A stretch of 64,000 nt of DNA from Pedobacter frigiditerrae (GTDB taxonomy: Bacteria > Bacteroidota > Bacteroidia > Sphingobacteriales > Sphingobacteriaceae), in assembly GCF_004331645.1 (NCBI RefSeq), contig NZ_SJSK01000005.1, forward strand, positions 372,001 through 436,000. The letters are read 5' to 3'. Each line of letters begins with the position of its first letter. Within the stretch, counting starts at the first letter, position 1. The position numbers and the translations under genes are program-made. The notes beneath the pieces are model-generated. The model saw nothing but the letters and a program-made list of their open reading frames with translations. It had not been told where the DNA came from and did not search any database. Below, in pieces: positions 61,337 to 64,000 of the stretch.

Positions 61337-62533
61337 TTAATCCACAGCGATATCTTTGGCATTCATTCGAGTAAACATCTCTTGATAAGTCCATTTCATG
61401 GAATTAAATTCCATGCCAATCCTATCCAAAAAGTGTTGGCCAACACTGAATTCGACTACGCTATTTCCCTTCCATAGTGCTTTAAATGTGAGAACATAGT
61501 CTTCTTTAGTAGTGGGAACAATCTTATAACCAAAATTTTGTGCATACTCCTCCAGAACTGCCTGTTCCATAAAAAGTATAATGATAAGCCTGCCCTCAAG
61601 GAAATTTATATATTCTTTTGGATCTTGAATGGATAATGAAAATGGATAATATCCCATTTCTGAAAACTTTCTTGCATTCAGGTAATGTGCAATAGGTTTT
61701 AGCATTTTTTGGCGAGCAAGAGCGGAGGTAATTTTTGCATCAAAACCTTCTTCATTGTGCCCAACCACATATAACAGACCCCGTTCCGCTAAAGCAATTG
61801 CCTGTCCCTGGATTGCAGATCTTTTAATCAATTTATTTAATAGACCTATATGGTGTATTTCCTCGCTTAACATTTCGACTCTCACAATCTTTTGTTGAGT
61901 ACCGAATAGACATTCCGCCTGGTCATTATACAGATATTCGAATAACTGGTCAGCGTTCTCCTTCTGGCGCGAAACACGCTGGTTAGTGTTGCTACTCGTT
62001 TTAACTTCAATGGGAACATAGCCCTCATCATCTACAAGGGTAATATCCCTAAACCGAAGCACCGAAGTCAAATCATGAATTATCGCCACCATTCCAACTT
62101 TAAAAGCTTGATTGAATAACTGTTTCTCAGCTTTATATCCAATCTTTCCTGACATAAATCCAGCATCTTGCTTAAAAACTTGCGGCTTGATATCATAACG
62201 GGAAATAAAGGTGTAAGCGATTCCATCACCTATAGATTTATAACAATTTATTAACCAATGATATTCCTCATTCTGGTATTCAAGGTAGTCGATTGAATTT
62301 TTTGCATTGACAGATTCTTCCTTTGTTAGGCGTTCAATGGGATTTTTACGGATTTTGTTAATGTGCTTTATTTCTTCTTTATTTTTTTTAATTCTGCTTT
62401 CTAGATAAAAATGTCTGCGGATAAGCTTTTCCTGCAGGACTTTCCATTTTAACGGATCTTTCATCGGATCTTTCCTTGCCTTATGTAGGGCTTCTAAGCA
62501 ATCTAAAAGGGATTTCTTGTAATAATTTACCAT
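61337..62533 (-). CDS. Putative PD-(D/E)XK nuclease of a defence-like cluster
   Basis: 398 residues, soluble. A helical Lys/Glu-rich N-terminus (1-130) precedes a restriction-endonuclease-like core: D163 in 'RFRDITLVDDEG', then E176-V-K178 in 'VPIEVKTSSN', the D-X12-ExK pattern of PD-(D/E)XK nucleases, with an upstream helix containing E136 ('GYKAEKQLF'). A possible Gln/Arg-rich helix follows ('RQKENADQL'). The C-terminal 150 residues are unassigned. The enzyme would cut DNA. The gene lies 99 bp downstream of the unknown gene 62633-63382, all on the minus strand. Confidence 0.72.
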   Translation of the reverse strand: MVNYYKKSLLDCLEALHKARKDPMKDPLKWKVLQEKLIRRHFYLESRIKKNKEEIKHINKIRKNPIERLTKEESVNAKNSIDYLEYQNEEYHWLINCYKSIGDGIAYTFISRYDIKPQVFKQDAGFMSGKIGYKAEKQLFNQAFKVGMVAIIHDLTSVLRFRDITLVDDEGYVPIEVKTSSNTNQRVSRQKENADQLFEYLYNDQAECLFGTQQKIVRVEMLSEEIHHIGLLNKLIKRSAIQGQAIALAERGLLYVVGHNEEGFDAKITSALARQKMLKPIAHYLNARKFSEMGYYPFSLSIQDPKEYINFLEGRLIIILFMEQAVLEEYAQNFGYKIVPTTKEDYVLTFKALWKGNSVVEFSVGQHFLDRIGMEFNSMKWTYQEMFTRMNAKDIAVD

Positions 62534-62632
62534 TTCTAAGCGATTATTGGCCTATAATTATTGAATTTACAATTTGGAAAGGCAGGCATTCTAGGCAGCG
62601 ACCAGGCGTGCGTAATTGAACAATAAACAAGT

Positions 62633-63382
62633 CTAATCATCCAGAAAATCGTTAAATTCATCATCACCATCTTCTTCCCAATCCGGTTCATTTTTTTCGC
62701 CCAATACCGCTGTTTTAAGCTGTTCATATTTCTGCAATTGCAGGTTCAATAATTTTTCAATCCTTTTGAAAACCAGCTCAATTTTTTCAGGCTTTCTTCC
62801 TTTCTTTTTGCTGCCAGCAGGAGTATATACAATCCTAATGGGATTTTTATCACGTTGCAGAACTTGATCGATAAAATCTAATATTTCTTTTTCTTCTACT
62901 GATAATAGATTAGGAAACTCACTCCACTCCTTTTCCTTCAATAGCATCTCTTGTCCTACACTCGCTAATAAGGTCAGGTCAAAAACATTCTGGGAGGAGT
63001 TCCTCATTGTCTCTGCGAAATTCCCCCATTCAGAATGATCTTCATAACTCCTACTTCGAGCCCAATAATCAATATCAGGATCATTCTTTCTCAATGAATT
63101 AATAACTTCGACAGCTGATGAAAGACCAATCAATGGCCTGGTTCCTCGTGGAAAGTCATTGCGGTTTTTCCATATCCCTAAAATTACTTCACATGCTTTC
63201 GCCTGCAACACTGTCTTTTTTTCTCCATCATGTTCGTTTTCTACAGAAATAATCAGTTCCGACAGATAATGTGCCATCCAACTTAAGGTAGTATCCCTTT
63301 GGTCATGCTTTGAAAACTCTTTGACGAGCTTTTTACCAAGATCTATAATTTCCTGAGAGTGTTTCGATTGTTCCATTGGCAT
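62633..63382 (-). CDS. Uncharacterised helical protein of the island cluster
   Basis: 249 residues; start at 63382, or two codons later (63376). The N-terminal part 'DTTLSWMAHYLSELIISVEN' and 'KACEVILGIWKNRNDFPRGTRPL' looks like a conserved motif that I associate with proteins in phage-defence neighbourhoods, without a named family. The C-terminus is very acidic (EPDWEEDGDDEFNDFLDD). It overlaps the upstream gene by about 50 bp, which suggests coupling and a joint complex. No catalytic residues are evident. Confidence 0.7.
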   Translation of the reverse strand: MPMEQSKHSQEIIDLGKKLVKEFSKHDQRDTTLSWMAHYLSELIISVENEHDGEKKTVLQAKACEVILGIWKNRNDFPRGTRPLIGLSSAVEVINSLRKNDPDIDYWARSRSYEDHSEWGNFAETMRNSSQNVFDLTLLASVGQEMLLKEKEWSEFPNLLSVEEKEILDFIDQVLQRDKNPIRIVYTPAGSKKKGRKPEKIELVFKRIEKLLNLQLQKYEQLKTAVLGEKNEPDWEEDGDDEFNDFLDD

Positions 63383-64000
63383 TGAATAAGTATATTTTGC
63401 TGTAAGGCGGATAATATTTGTGGTCTCGTCGATCTACGCGGCGACTGATTTCAATTTTTACGATTAGATCCTTGCCTATATCAGTTAAAAAAGATTTTAA
63501 AGCATCCCTCTTTATCTTCAAAAGCACTCCACCACTGGTAAAATCATTGTACTCGGGTTTTTCTTTTAGCGTTGACCAGCTCAAAAATGATGAGATCCAA
63601 TCATCAAACCCCTCGTTCTCGCGAAAGCAATAGGAGTAATCATCTGTGGATTTACAGCCACTCCATTTGAAAAATTCATTCCCGGGGCGTATCCTTGAAG
63701 TTGACACATCCCTGAACAAAGGGTCATTATCATCAATTCCTTCCGCCTCTGTCTTTTCTTCAAATAACCAGCTATCCAGTTTAAACTGTGGGAAACGTTT
63801 TTTCATAGCATGCTTTGCACTATCATCATAATCTTGGTCATTTTCCAGGTTTATGTAGTTATCGTTAGCATTCCGAGTTTGGAACATCCTAAGCAGAGCC
63901 CTGCTTGTGGAGGTATTTACCAGCCCGGAACGCACACTTATAGTCTCATAATCTTTTCCATAATGTACCTTTGCTCCCAGGTGAACGACCAATGTCTGTT
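63333..64000 (-). CDS. C-terminal part of a large uncharacterised protein, cut by the right edge
   Basis: The frame is open from the right edge to a stop at 63333; the start lies outside the window. The visible ~222 residues include 'HLGAKVHYGKDYETISVRSG', 'LVNTSTSRALLRMFQ', 'FDDWISSFLSW' and the C-terminal 'YPPYSKIYLFNANGTIETL'. They have no membrane segment. I do not recognise the family; being first in the cluster with the two genes after it, it is probably the main (perhaps ATP-binding) subunit, which is only a guess. Confidence 0.65.
   Translation of the reverse strand, partial: QTLVVHLGAKVHYGKDYETISVRSGLVNTSTSRALLRMFQTRNANDNYINLENDQDYDDSAKHAMKKRFPQFKLDSWLFEEKTEAEGIDDNDPLFRDVSTSRIRPGNEFFKWSGCKSTDDYSYCFRENEGFDDWISSFLSWSTLKEKPEYNDFTSGGVLLKIKRDALKSFLTDIGKDLIVKIEISRRVDRRDHKYYPPYSKIYLFNANGTIETLSGNYRSW

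Overview
The window looks like the chromosome of a member of the Bacteroidota, most likely Sphingobacteriaceae (Pedobacter-like). The grounds are tandem SusC/SusD pairs, lipoprotein signals, TAnnTTTG-type promoter elements, few Shine-Dalgarno sequences and an AT-rich composition. The genus is an inference from style. I see no rRNA, tRNA or CRISPR.

Layout. (1) 1-23.7 kb, minus strand: a mannose-oriented polysaccharide utilization locus. In transcription order it holds SusC, SusD, SusC, SusD, a DUF1735-PKD surface lipoprotein, a Tat-exported Gfo/Idh/MocA oxidoreductase, a DUF1080 protein, GH5, GH92, a SIS sugar isomerase, a GH38-like enzyme, a ROK kinase, an EamA permease and a beta-helix protein cut by the left edge. 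(2) 23.8-32.5 kb, minus: uronate catabolism (uxaC, an SDR mannonate oxidoreductase, a beta-propeller protein, an SSS symporter, uxuA, an RraA-like aldolase) plus a second beta-helix lipoprotein. (3) 32.7-38.9 kb: two paralogous AraC regulators on the plus strand flank a minus-strand trio (PhyH dioxygenase, TIM-barrel isomerase, exported GH94-like protein). A 282-bp element with perfect 16-bp terminal inverted repeats follows. (4) 38.9-55.5 kb, minus: CAZymes GH36, GH3, GH97, GH39-like, GH2 beta-glucuronidase type, GH88/GH105, GH10, CE2-type esterase and GH125. (5) 55.9-64 kb: mobile and accessory DNA, with a coupling-protein relic, an unknown gene between recombination-site-like palindromes, a serine recombinase with a small leader gene, and an uncharacterised cluster (pentapeptide-like membrane protein, PD-(D/E)XK nuclease, two unknown proteins, the last cut by the right edge) that resembles a defence island.

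How it fits together. The hydrolases cover alpha-mannose, beta-glucuronate, beta-xylose, alpha-galactose and O-acetyl groups, and the cytoplasmic enzymes convert glucuronate through fructuronate and mannonate to 2-keto-3-deoxygluconate. The target is therefore probably an acidic mannose/glucuronate heteropolysaccharide, such as fungal glucuronoxylomannan, a xanthan-like exopolysaccharide or a plant glucuronomannan.

Most notable observation: four minus-strand promoters (before the SSS/uxuA operon, uxaC, GH3 and GH36) share exactly one architecture on the plus strand, CAAANNTA-N31-TTTGC-N16-TTTGC. In transcription orientation this is two GCAAA direct repeats 21 bp apart at a fixed distance from a TAnnTTTG -7 box, with no evident -33 box. 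It is the arrangement expected of an AraC-type activator site and would make the uronate genes and the CAZyme operon one regulon.
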